Source: Nitrosomonas sp. (GTDB lineage: Bacteria; Pseudomonadota; Gammaproteobacteria; Burkholderiales; Nitrosomonadaceae). From it: DNA of 14,735 nucleotides. The position numbers were made by a program, and so were the translations under genes. The stretch lies in NCBI GenBank assembly GCA_021774205.1, contig JAJFJI010000033.1:1-14735 (forward strand), given 5' to 3'. Numbering within the stretch: position 1 is the first letter of the stretch; each line of letters opens with the position of its first letter. Of this stretch, positions 1-7,676 are shown piece after piece. The notes beneath the pieces are model-generated. The model was not told the origin of the DNA. It did no database searches and worked only from the letters and a program-made list of their open reading frames with translations.

Positions 1-868
1 GTAAGCCGCTAACCATTTCCAATGCGTTTGTAATCGGGATACCCCCTCGTAATAACATACCTAACGTCTTGTAAAAACGAGCAAGTTGATAAACCCGCAT
101 GTGTTCACCAATCGCGGGTATGCGCCATAAATATTGCATTAAACGCGCCCAAAATGCTGGTCGTGTGACGATATAGGCAATAATACTAACGAACAATATG
201 ACGATACCGACCAATTCCCCGCCACGCTCATGGACAAATTGTCCCCATTTAATCAAAAGGAGAGAAAGCCACGGTAAATCGGAACCAAGATCGTCATAAA
301 TCGCGCTAAATTTTGGTACCACAAAGACCAGCAGAAATAATGAGACTAATAAGCCAACGCTCAACAGCAGGACCGGATAAATTGAAGCACCAACTAACTT
401 CTTGCGAACTTCTTCCATTTGTGTTTGGTAATTAACAAATCGTGTCAAAGCTTCAGGCAGATCACCCGTTCGTTCGCTTGCCCGAATCGTCGCGATATAC
501 AATGCAGGAAAAATCTGTGGATGATCTTCTAGTGCTTGGGAGAAAGTGATGCCTTCATAGAGCTGTGTTAGCAAATGCTGGATAATTTTACGTGTGCCGG
601 CATCATGTTCCTTATCAACCAATGTTTCAATACATTCTACTAAACTAAGTCCTGCGGTCAGAAGTGAGAGCAATTCTTGACTGAACTGAACCAAAGGAAA
701 GCGCGTGCTTCTCTTCTTAAGAGACCAGGAAGAAAAACTGCGGCGCACGCTTAGCACCATCCCGCCTTGGGCAGCAATTTGTTGGCGTACTTCTTCTTCG
801 CTATTTGCGTCAATCTTTAGATTAACGGTGCCTTGTCCTGTCAGAACAGCTTTTACTTCAAAACGCAT
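1..868 (-). CDS. gspF: Type II secretion inner-membrane platform protein GspF (3' end outside window)
   Basis: GspF is the polytopic inner-membrane protein on which the T2SS pseudopilus is assembled, working with the GspE ATPase. The 289 visible codons begin MRFEVKAVLTGQG, which fits the usual short cytoplasmic N-terminal segment. A first T2SSF domain follows (about residues 60-180), with the conserved LLTAGLSLVECIETL stretch and the RASERTGDLPEAL motif. A long hydrophobic segment lies near residues 160-185 and a second near 214-237. The second T2SSF repeat has just started (YQLARFYKTLGMLLRGGIP) when the window ends, so roughly the last quarter is missing. The start lies 9 nt after the gspG stop, with no good Shine-Dalgarno sequence, so translational coupling to gspG is likely. 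In most T2SS operons gspF precedes gspG; here the order is reversed. A type IV pilus PilC homologue is the alternative, but the GspG neighbour favours T2SS. Confidence 0.93.
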   Translation of the reverse strand, partial: MRFEVKAVLTGQGTVNLKIDANSEEEVRQQIAAQGGMVLSVRRSFSSWSLKKRSTRFPLVQFSQELLSLLTAGLSLVECIETLVDKEHDAGTRKIIQHLLTQLYEGITFSQALEDHPQIFPALYIATIRASERTGDLPEALTRFVNYQTQMEEVRKKLVGASIYPVLLLSVGLLVSLFLLVFVVPKFSAIYDDLGSDLPWLSLLLIKWGQFVHERGGELVGIVILFVSIIAYIVTRPAFWARLMQYLWRIPAIGEHMRVYQLARFYKTLGMLLRGGIPITNALEMVSGL

Positions 869-877
869 TGCAACAGC

Positions 878-1318
878 TTACCAATTCGTTATATCCGCCG
901 CATCGCCTTCACCGCCCGGCTGACCATCTCGGCCTAAAGATAACAAATCGAATTCCGAGTTTTCGCCGGGATATTGATAGACATATGGATTTCTCCAGGG
1001 ATCTGCGGGTGGCGTCTTTGAAAGGTAGGGCCCTTGCCATCTTGGCTCGTTGCCAGGTGATGTCATCAAGGCGGCAAGCCCTTGCTCACTCGATGGATAA
1101 CTGCCAACATCCAGACGATATTGGTGCAACGCCTTCTCAAGGGCGTCAATCTGAGCTTGCGCCATTTTAATTTCAGATTTCCCTACCTGTGAAAAATATT
1201 TAGGTCCGACATAAGCGGCCAGCAGGCCAATAATCACCATGACTACCAGTAATTCAAGTAATGTAAAACCACGTACAAATTGCACGCGCTTCTGACTTTG
1301 TAATTGCCAATGAATCAT
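878..1318 (-). CDS. gspG: Type II secretion major pseudopilin GspG
   Basis: This is the major pseudopilin subunit, polymerised in the periplasm on the GspF/GspE platform to push exoproteins through the outer-membrane secretin. The 146-residue length is normal for the family. A class III (prepilin peptidase) signal is clear: a basic leader ends at Gly17, cleavage falls before Phe18 (RG/FTLLELLVVMVIIGLLA), and the essential Glu at mature position +5 is Glu22. The C-terminal GspG fold contains YPSSEQGLAAL, the DPWRNPYVYQYPG signature and the acidic loop SLGRDGQPGGEGDAADI, which in characterised homologues binds calcium. The start is supported by a GAGAGGT ribosome binding site at about 1324-1330, 6 nt before the ATG. 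It is separated from the upstream receptor gene by 138 nt with its own candidate promoter, and it is followed closely by gspF. Confidence 0.95.
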   Translation of the reverse strand: MIHWQLQSQKRVQFVRGFTLLELLVVMVIIGLLAAYVGPKYFSQVGKSEIKMAQAQIDALEKALHQYRLDVGSYPSSEQGLAALMTSPGNEPRWQGPYLSKTPPADPWRNPYVYQYPGENSEFDLLSLGRDGQPGGEGDAADITNW

Positions 1319-1339
1319 TTAGGACCTCTCAAAGTATTA

Positions 1340-1385
1340 TTAGTTTACTAACTTAATAAAATACAGCAAAAAAGCTAACTATCAA
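1340..1385 (-). promoter_or_regulatory. Candidate promoter with dyad operator ahead of gspG
   Basis: On the minus strand a TTGATA (1380-1385) is followed after 16 nt by TATTTT (1358-1363), a passable sigma-70 pair. The predicted start of transcription falls on a 12-bp dyad TTAGT-AA-ACTAA (1340-1351; arms perfect, 2-nt centre), which lies just upstream of the gspG ribosome binding site. The placement would suit a repressor site. The match is modest, and AT-rich DNA yields such motifs by chance. Confidence 0.25.
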
Positions 1386-1456
1386 ATAAAAGATAATGGG
1401 GGAATCGAATGGATATTTCAAGCGTACTGGGCGCTGATTGTGCAAACCGTGTAAAT

Positions 1457-4400
1457 TTAATAACTGATACGAACGCCCAGATTAAATTGGCGTCCTCTTT
1501 TAAACTCTCTTGTTATTTCATTACCTTGCTTTACGATAAATTTATCGTTCAATAGATTTCTCATGGTAAACCGCATTGATAGCCATTTGTTTATATTCTG
1601 GCTCAGCACAAAATCTAGTTGGTTAAATGGTTGTTCGAATTTGTCCGGCGCACCTAATAGCCCAACGGCCACGATGCGTTCACTGGTGACATTGTATAGC
1701 ATAGTAGCCTGTGTTCCCCAAATCGGATTATCATAACCGATCTGGACATTAAAGATCTGTCGGGAATGCCCTTGCAGTGGTCTGCTTGCTGAAGTCTGCG
1801 CCTGAAGATTTTCGGGCGTGAGCTTAACATTGGAATCAGACCAGGTATAGTTGCTGCCGACAAAAAAATTCTCAAAATAGGGGTGTACAAAGCCGAGGTT
1901 TTTCAATAATTCCAATTCAAACCCAAAAAGTTTTGCCTTATCGGCGTTTTGAAATGTTTGTAGCGCGACACCTGGCAATGTCACTTGTTCTATAGGACTG
2001 GTGAGATTTTTCCAGAAAAAGCCGGCGAACAGATTTTCATTGGGTGACAGGTAATATTCCCAGCGCACATCGATATTTGTAATATCGGTTTGTACTAAAT
2101 CCGGGTTACCCTTTGTTTCCTGATTGGTGTTTGGATCGGTAAATGGTGCTGGTGATAACTCCCTAAAATCAGGTCGTGAAAGTGTCTGACTAAAGCCTGC
2201 CCGGAATTGTTGTTTTTCGGAAATCATTAAAGTTGCCGAAACGGCAGGCAACATATCAGTTCTTTTGAGCTCCGAGGTAATGGGCTCGTTCATGTTTGCG
2301 ACCGATTGAAACGTTTCAACGACCTGATCGTTATCTTCCCAGCGCAGTCCGCCGATTATTCTCACTCTGTTATAAAATGTTGAATCCAGTTTACCGTAAT
2401 AAGAAAATAAATCTTGCTTGGCGTTGTAACTATCCGTGGGTCGCGTCGAGTCACGGATCTGGAATCCGTTTGGACCAATAAATTCAGGATTTAGAATCGA
2501 TTCCAAGGGTTGTGACAGAATCTCCTGATTTCTTGAATCGGGTCCAACAGGAAAGTAAAGGAAACGTTGAATCGTTGAATCCCGAGTTTTGCTTTGGCTG
2601 ATAAAGCCGCCATGCATTGAGAACTGATAATTCGGTGATAATTCCAACGGCAGTGCTGCATCCATCCGCCAGCTTTCGTCTTTATCTGTTAAGTCGCCAT
2701 ATATTATTTGATTGCTGTCTGCCCTTCGAGAAAAGAAGAAATTGCCCTCACTATCCTCGTCATATCGATAATCTCTAGTTTTAGGTTCATCTCGTTTCGC
2801 CGTTGCATTGGTATACAACCAATCAATCTTTAATTTCTTTGCCCAATCAAATTGATGCTCCCCCCCCACTTGATTCATTAACAGTTGATTAGTGAAATTC
2901 CAAAGTTTTGTTCTGCGTATATCGGTTACTTCGGCATCGGTAAACCCTTGACTTACCCTGGTTTCATCAAATGTCTGTTTCAGAAACATAATGTTGGCAA
3001 AGAGTCGATGCTGTTCTTTATATTCAGCTTCTATCGCCGCATAGCCATTCGTTTGGACTTCCTGCCATGAACGTTGGACATCAAAGTCCTGAGTTAATCG
3101 CAGGCTGTCATCAGTCTGGTTTCCGGAGGATGAAAATTCCCGATTAATCTCGTTCTGATTCCTGAATACCTGTTCCCAACCACCTGCGCCAATATAGCCT
3201 ACCCTGAAATCACCAAAGTTAAATACATCGCCGATGGATGTCGAAAAGGCGCGGTCAGGCCCCGTTTTCTTTTCTGTGACATCCCACACATCTGACAAAT
3301 CCTCGCCTAAACCCTCTAGTTCAGAAGGTGTCAATCCGTCAGGGTTAAAAGGCGTTTGCGGCGAGATATTGCCATCTTTAGTTGCTTCGGCAATTGAATT
3401 TGGTAAAGCGCGCGTACCGTCATCAAACCCTAAAAAATCGGTATTTGAACCTTTATAATCTAACGCATCGGAAAAAGTGGATTGACTGTTAATACCTGTT
3501 TGCGCACTAAAATTAAAAAAGAATTCCTCTGGTATTCCTCTGGTTCGCATTTCCAAGGTGCCACCAGCGAATTCGCCTGGCCGATCGGCAGAATAGGTTT
3601 TTTGTACTAGTACGCTTTCCAGAATACTGGTCGGAAAAAGATCCAATGGCACGACGCGCCGTGTTGGATCCGGACTGGGAATGGCCGCGCCATTGACCAG
3701 CGTTGATGAGTATCGTTCACCCAAACCACGGATAAAGACAAACCGGCCACCCACCAAAGTGAGGCCAGACGCTCTTGTTAAGGCGCTGGCGACATCCGAT
3801 GCGCCACTCCGGCTAAATTGTTCCGCGCCTAGGATCGTTGCAACTTCCGCGGAAGTTTTCTGTTCCTCAATCACGGAAGCAAGGGTTCCGGCCAGAAAAG
3901 GCTCCAGTACGACATATTCGGCTAGTTCTACCCCTGCAGGTGTTAAATTGAAGTTTAATTCAGTATCCTGATTTTTGACGATCTTGACTTCCTCTTTTGT
4001 TTGGCTACTGTAAGCAGGGTGTAATACTGAGACGCTATAGGTTCCAGCCGGTATTTCGGTTGTTATACGGCCCTGGTCATCAGTTCTTAATCTTTGTTTG
4101 AGTCCACTCAGAAACACCTGGACATCTTTGACGGGTTTTTTTGTTTCTGTTGACAAAATTTGTGTGATAAAAACACCATTTCCTTGTTCTTGGACCTCTT
4201 CGGCCGCAGCTTCAGAACCAGCCAATGTTCCAGATACTGAACTTTCGATATTTAGTAATGGTTTTCTTCCATCTGCAAAAAAAGTCACCAAAATTTGTAC
4301 ATTTTCCGCGCGTCGAAGCGGCAGATTGAAATCAAACGTTTGATCGTTGGTTATAATCTCGATTTGATAATTTCCGGGTGGTATTTTTCCCGCGACACTG

Positions 4401-4654
4401 CCATTTGGATTGGTTTTAATCGCGGCTTCGCCATCTGCGCCACGCCAGATTAAGGTTGATGGCGTGGCATCAATCTGTCTTGGATCAGTCGTTTCAAACC
4501 ATTCGCTATGAATCAGCAGTTCGGCGTCAGCGATTGGTAGTCCATTCTGGAATAAATGAATTGAAAATTCGGCTTTTTCTTTATCTCCCCATACCAATGG
4601 GCTGGTCAGTAGTGTGGCGAGAAAAATGACCAAAGAAAGGAAGAATTGCTTCAT
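1457..4654 (-). CDS. TonB-dependent outer-membrane receptor with two carboxypeptidase-like N-terminal domains
   Basis: This is an energised outer-membrane beta-barrel transporter of 1065 residues; the substrate is unknown. A signal peptide covers residues 1-23 (cleavage after LVWG). Two carboxypeptidase-regulatory-like (Ig-fold) segments follow, about 28-125 (PPGNYQIEI core) and 163-237 (IPAGTYSVSVLHPAY core), separated by an Ala/Glu-rich linker. A TonB-box-like EYVVLEP lies at 246-252. The plug (about 262-375) carries the conserved RFVFIRGLGERYSSTLVNG and the PLDLFPTSILESV block. The remaining residues are a strand-rich barrel ending in an aromatic residue (RISY), as the BAM machinery prefers. 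The plug resembles receptors commonly encoded beside DUF3450/TtpC/ExbBD/TonB/TPR clusters. The gene begins 133 nt after the TPR gene, so it may be cotranscribed with the motor genes or have its own promoter. No strong ribosome binding site is visible (GAAAAAG only). Confidence 0.95.
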   Translation of the reverse strand: MKQFFLSLVIFLATLLTSPLVWGDKEKAEFSIHLFQNGLPIADAELLIHSEWFETTDPRQIDATPSTLIWRGADGEAAIKTNPNGSVAGKIPPGNYQIEIITNDQTFDFNLPLRRAENVQILVTFFADGRKPLLNIESSVSGTLAGSEAAAEEVQEQGNGVFITQILSTETKKPVKDVQVFLSGLKQRLRTDDQGRITTEIPAGTYSVSVLHPAYSSQTKEEVKIVKNQDTELNFNLTPAGVELAEYVVLEPFLAGTLASVIEEQKTSAEVATILGAEQFSRSGASDVASALTRASGLTLVGGRFVFIRGLGERYSSTLVNGAAIPSPDPTRRVVPLDLFPTSILESVLVQKTYSADRPGEFAGGTLEMRTRGIPEEFFFNFSAQTGINSQSTFSDALDYKGSNTDFLGFDDGTRALPNSIAEATKDGNISPQTPFNPDGLTPSELEGLGEDLSDVWDVTEKKTGPDRAFSTSIGDVFNFGDFRVGYIGAGGWEQVFRNQNEINREFSSSGNQTDDSLRLTQDFDVQRSWQEVQTNGYAAIEAEYKEQHRLFANIMFLKQTFDETRVSQGFTDAEVTDIRRTKLWNFTNQLLMNQVGGEHQFDWAKKLKIDWLYTNATAKRDEPKTRDYRYDEDSEGNFFFSRRADSNQIIYGDLTDKDESWRMDAALPLELSPNYQFSMHGGFISQSKTRDSTIQRFLYFPVGPDSRNQEILSQPLESILNPEFIGPNGFQIRDSTRPTDSYNAKQDLFSYYGKLDSTFYNRVRIIGGLRWEDNDQVVETFQSVANMNEPITSELKRTDMLPAVSATLMISEKQQFRAGFSQTLSRPDFRELSPAPFTDPNTNQETKGNPDLVQTDITNIDVRWEYYLSPNENLFAGFFWKNLTSPIEQVTLPGVALQTFQNADKAKLFGFELELLKNLGFVHPYFENFFVGSNYTWSDSNVKLTPENLQAQTSASRPLQGHSRQIFNVQIGYDNPIWGTQATMLYNVTSERIVAVGLLGAPDKFEQPFNQLDFVLSQNINKWLSMRFTMRNLLNDKFIVKQGNEITREFKRGRQFNLGVRISY

Positions 4655-4787
4655 TGCTTTTTCGGATTACTTTGTCTTAAACAAGATAATTTAAAGATTC
4701 AGGTTAAAAGGTGGCCATCCGCATATCACTGCGGTATTAAGGGAGTGGAAAGGGCGAGGTGGATAAGGGCTAACGTGGTTGGATAAA

Positions 4788-5963
4788 TCAAGTGCATTGC
4801 CATGGTTCGGTTTTACAGATTTCTATTAATCGGCGAAGCTCGATGCCTCTTCTAAATAATTCCGCATCTTTTAAATAATCCAGGTGATTATTTGCTGCCG
4901 GGTAACGGCCACTTGAAAATAATGCATAGGCAAGTGCATAGCGAACGTGTTGATCATCCAATAGGCCGGTTCGATACAGGCTGGATTCCATATTTGCCGC
5001 TTGTTCAAATTGCTTTAACGCAAGTAGAATGGACAAGCGTTGCTTGAATTTTATTTTCTGATCGCTGATTGCTTCATTGAGCGTTAATGCTTTATGGAAT
5101 CTGCCTGCACGGCGATAGACTTCCGCTGCTTCAGAAAGTAAATCTGAATTCAGCAATGCCGCTTGTTCCAAAATGAAAGCCGCTGAATTTAATTTGTCTT
5201 GATCCAGATAGATATGCGCTAATAGTTTTGCGACGACATCATTATTTGGAAACATTAAGCGTGCAATTTCCAGGATATTCATTGCCTCCTGATACGCCTT
5301 GCTTAATCGGAGCGCATTGCCGATAGCAACATAGTCTTCAGCTTTTGCTTGAGACAGCGTCAAATATTTTCTGCCTAATTTAGCCGCTTCCTGATATAAC
5401 GCGAGTTCAACAAAATAAAATACTTTTTGTTTAAGAAAGCGGTAATCGTCTGGAAATAATTGCTCAGCTTCATTCAATGCGTTGATTGCTTGTGCCGTTT
5501 CTTTGAGATGCCAATGGGCACGCGCTTTTATGACAAACAAAGAAGGATAATTACTGACAAGTTCCGCTGCATTTAAAATAGCCTGAATGGTTTCCTGATA
5601 ATTTTTAAGTGAAAAATTGACCTGCGCCAGATAAACATAAATTGTTTTTTCTTGTTGTCCGTTGTCAATGGCTAACTGAAGGCTATCTTTGGCTGCGACA
5701 AAGTCATTCAAATTCATATAAGCCAGGCCCTGCAACGTATAAAACCTTGCGAAATCTGTTTCTTCATCTTCCAGATCAACGCCTTGTAATGCCAATAAAG
5801 CCCGGTCATAGTGACCGTCCCTTAGCATGATTGCCGCCAACTCTATTAAATCAGTGGGTTGAGCCTGACTCTCTTCTGCCCAGGCGATATTGCAGCAATA
5901 TCCGAACAATAAAATAATCAGAATGAGTTGTCTTTCTGATAGTATTTTCATTATTTTTTCCAT
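4788..5963 (-). CDS. Periplasmic tetratricopeptide-repeat protein of the TonB operon
   Basis: The protein has 391 residues with an N-terminal signal peptide (hydrophobic LILIILLFGYCC, likely cleavage after IAWA at residue 29). It then carries about seven to eight TPR-like helical pairs between residues 38 and 275, for example the repeat cores LQGLAYMNLNDFVAAKDSL and AIGNALRLSKAYQEAMNIL. TPR arrays are protein-interaction scaffolds. In Vibrio-type TonB2 clusters a TPR protein follows tonB, but its exact role is not settled here. The next in-frame Met (codon 5, start at 5951) is an equally good start: it has GGA 7 nt upstream and gives a more typical signal peptide MKILSERQ. The gene lies 41 nt after tonB in the same operon. 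No lipobox precedes the Cys pair, so a lipoprotein is unlikely. Confidence 0.9.
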   Translation of the reverse strand: MEKIMKILSERQLILIILLFGYCCNIAWAEESQAQPTDLIELAAIMLRDGHYDRALLALQGVDLEDEETDFARFYTLQGLAYMNLNDFVAAKDSLQLAIDNGQQEKTIYVYLAQVNFSLKNYQETIQAILNAAELVSNYPSLFVIKARAHWHLKETAQAINALNEAEQLFPDDYRFLKQKVFYFVELALYQEAAKLGRKYLTLSQAKAEDYVAIGNALRLSKAYQEAMNILEIARLMFPNNDVVAKLLAHIYLDQDKLNSAAFILEQAALLNSDLLSEAAEVYRRAGRFHKALTLNEAISDQKIKFKQRLSILLALKQFEQAANMESSLYRTGLLDDQHVRYALAYALFSSGRYPAANNHLDYLKDAELFRRGIELRRLIEICKTEPWQCT

Positions 5964-6004
5964 GATTTATGTAACCATTTAATCTAAGATCCGCAGTTTT
6001 AGAT

Positions 6005-6643
6005 TCAGGATAAATCGAAGCGAATTTTCTGCTTTGCCCATACTTTCACGGCTTCGCCCTGATATTTTGCCGGTTCAAAATGCCATGCCCGAACACCTTG
6101 CAAAGCCGCATTATCAAATATTCCGCTAGGGTTGGATTCCAACACTTGTAATTGATCAACCGAGCCGTCAATATCGACCAGTACCGATAGAACCACATAG
6201 CCCCTAATCCCTTGCTTTTTCGCAGATGGGGGATATCTAAAAGAACCTGTTGAGACAGGTTTTGGCGGCTCGTCAACCAGATCCTCGGTCATCACGACAT
6301 TGCCAGTTTCCCCTAGAAGCGCATTATCCAGATCATTGATGCTGCCATCGTCAAAACCAAAAAGACCTAGATCAATCCCTGAAAGTGATGTATTTAAGCC
6401 TTGAAATGGCGCGGGTGCTTGCGGCCGAACGCTGGGTTTTTTCGGTTTAACTTTTTTAACTTCTTTTTTTGGTTCGGGTTTAATTTGTTTTACCATGCTG
6501 ATCTGGGTTACTTCAGATGCTGATGTTTTTTCGATTTCCCCCATATAGCGATTCATAATCAGTACTAAACTAAAGACGAGCGTTGTACCGAACATCATTG
6601 AAATAAAGGCAGCCCAATGTTTATTTGTTTTTCTGGTTTCCAT
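6005..6643 (-). CDS. tonB: TonB energy-transducing protein (TonB2-like)
   Basis: TonB spans the periplasm and transmits the proton-motive force harvested by ExbB/ExbD to outer-membrane receptors. Of the 212 residues, an N-terminal membrane anchor lies at about 11-31. A Lys/Pro-rich spacer follows at about 54-78 (KPEPKKEVKKVKPKKP), then an acidic/Gly linker, then a canonical TonB C-terminal domain (about 133-212) with FRYPPSAKKQGIRGYVV and VRAWHFEPAKYQGEAV. The short spacer is typical of TonB2-class proteins. The anchor contains no His within the helix; the only candidate is His9 at its cytoplasmic edge, unlike E. coli TonB with His20 inside the helix. The start lies 4 nt after the exbD stop. 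Its ribosome binding site GGGAGGAAA sits inside the final exbD codons, so the two are probably translationally coupled. Confidence 0.93.
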   Translation of the reverse strand: METRKTNKHWAAFISMMFGTTLVFSLVLIMNRYMGEIEKTSASEVTQISMVKQIKPEPKKEVKKVKPKKPSVRPQAPAPFQGLNTSLSGIDLGLFGFDDGSINDLDNALLGETGNVVMTEDLVDEPPKPVSTGSFRYPPSAKKQGIRGYVVLSVLVDIDGSVDQLQVLESNPSGIFDNAALQGVRAWHFEPAKYQGEAVKVWAKQKIRFDLS

Positions 6644-6647
6644 TTAT

Positions 6648-7058
6648 CTAATTTCCTCCCGCTTCTTTTTCAGTTGCAACACCGACACTTTCTGCACCGG
6701 ACAAACGTGCTTGATCGACAACTTCGACCAATTTGCCTGCAGGTACGCCATCGTCGGTAACCACCAAAACCACTTTATCGGTTGACGTGCTCAACAAATC
6801 ACGCAATTTGCTTTGAATCAGCCATAATCGCACCGCTTCGCCGTCTAAGTAGGTCGCGCCATCCCGGTCAATAAATAATCGGATCGCCTTGCTTGAGGCT
6901 GTTACGGCGCTGCTTGCCTTGGGACGTTCGAGTTCTAGCTTCATATCCTTTACAAAGGTCGTGGTTACCATGAAAAAAATTAATAGAATAAAAACGATAT
7001 CGATGAGTGGCCCAATATCGATCGAAGCATCTGTTTCAACAGGTTCGTTGTATCTCAT
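6648..7058 (-). CDS. exbD: Biopolymer transport protein ExbD
   Basis: ExbD is the single-pass stator component that, with ExbB, converts proton flow into TonB motion. The length of 136 residues is normal. The N-terminal transmembrane segment reads IDIGPLIDIVFILLIFFMV, with the essential membrane Asp at position 20 (equivalent to Asp25 of E. coli ExbD). A periplasmic alpha/beta domain follows, with the usual LFIDRDGATYLDGEAV and VVLVVTDDGVPAGKLVEVVDQAR segments. It lies 13 nt downstream of exbB and immediately upstream of tonB. The last codons (GGN) double as the tonB ribosome binding site. Confidence 0.95.
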   Translation of the reverse strand: MRYNEPVETDASIDIGPLIDIVFILLIFFMVTTTFVKDMKLELERPKASSAVTASSKAIRLFIDRDGATYLDGEAVRLWLIQSKLRDLLSTSTDKVVLVVTDDGVPAGKLVEVVDQARLSGAESVGVATEKEAGGN

Positions 7059-7071
7059 TATTTAAAATTTC

Positions 7072-7659
7072 TCATGGTGTTGTGCACAACAATTCTTTTA
7101 TTTGAGCGAGATCACGCTCAATTTGTTGTTGTTTTATATTGAGAACACTGTGGATAAATAATCCAGGAATCGCAACCGATAGGCCTATTTGCGTTGAAAT
7201 CAATGCTTGCGATATTCCCCCGGCGATGCCGCCAGACTGGGTAAACAACGACATAGATCCCAAAGAATCGAATGTTTCTATCATGCCAATGACTGTTCCT
7301 AGTAAGCCCAGCAAAGGTGTGATGACGACAATAATTCGAACGAGTACGGAAAATTTTCCAATTTCTCGTTCATAATCGTAGAAAGCCGCATCCAAGTGAC
7401 GGCGAAGATTTTTAACGCCTTTTTTCTTTAATGCGATGCCTTGTTGAACCGCTTGTTCAACAATATTTTTGGTCGGCTTAACACCGTTTTCCTGGTAATT
7501 GCGGAGCATGTTACGAACCGTCATTGATTTCGATTGTTTCATCATCCAGTATCGATATCCCAAGCCATACCAAAGTAGTAAGGCGCAAAGGAACAGGGGA
7601 GGGATAACCACTCCTCCAGCCTCGAATAACGCTTTGAACATGAGAAAATATTCATTCAT
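7072..7659 (-). CDS. exbB: Biopolymer transport protein ExbB (small form)
   Basis: ExbB is the pentameric proton-channel partner of ExbD. The protein has 195 residues with three predicted transmembrane helices, about 14-37, 104-127 and 142-168. The family signatures are clear: VVITPLLGLLGTVIGMIETF (112-130) and GGIAGGISQALISTQIGLSV, including Thr156 on the channel-lining third helix. It is shorter than enteric ExbB, as is usual for ExbB2 in TonB2 clusters. It begins 17 nt after the TtpC-like gene, which encodes a second protein of the same superfamily, so the motor has two ExbB-like components. Confidence 0.95.
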   Translation of the reverse strand: MNEYFLMFKALFEAGGVVIPPLFLCALLLWYGLGYRYWMMKQSKSMTVRNMLRNYQENGVKPTKNIVEQAVQQGIALKKKGVKNLRRHLDAAFYDYEREIGKFSVLVRIIVVITPLLGLLGTVIGMIETFDSLGSMSLFTQSGGIAGGISQALISTQIGLSVAIPGLFIHSVLNIKQQQIERDLAQIKELLCTTP

Positions 7660-7676
7660 GGCTATGGTGCGTTTGC

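Noticed and set aside
868..1170. Plus-strand 100-codon frame opposite gspG
   Set aside because: It overlaps a clear pseudopilin gene and its composition is that of an antisense shadow.
4719..4734. Intrinsic terminator (CCGCA-6 nt-TGCGG) between the TPR and receptor genes
   Set aside because: The stem is only 5 bp and no T-run follows on the minus strand, so read-through into the receptor gene is just as likely.
5870..5963. TPR protein as a lipoprotein (Cys pair in the signal peptide)
   Set aside because: The residue before the Cys is Tyr, not Gly/Ala/Ala-like as a lipobox requires; an ordinary cleavage site after IAWA is better.
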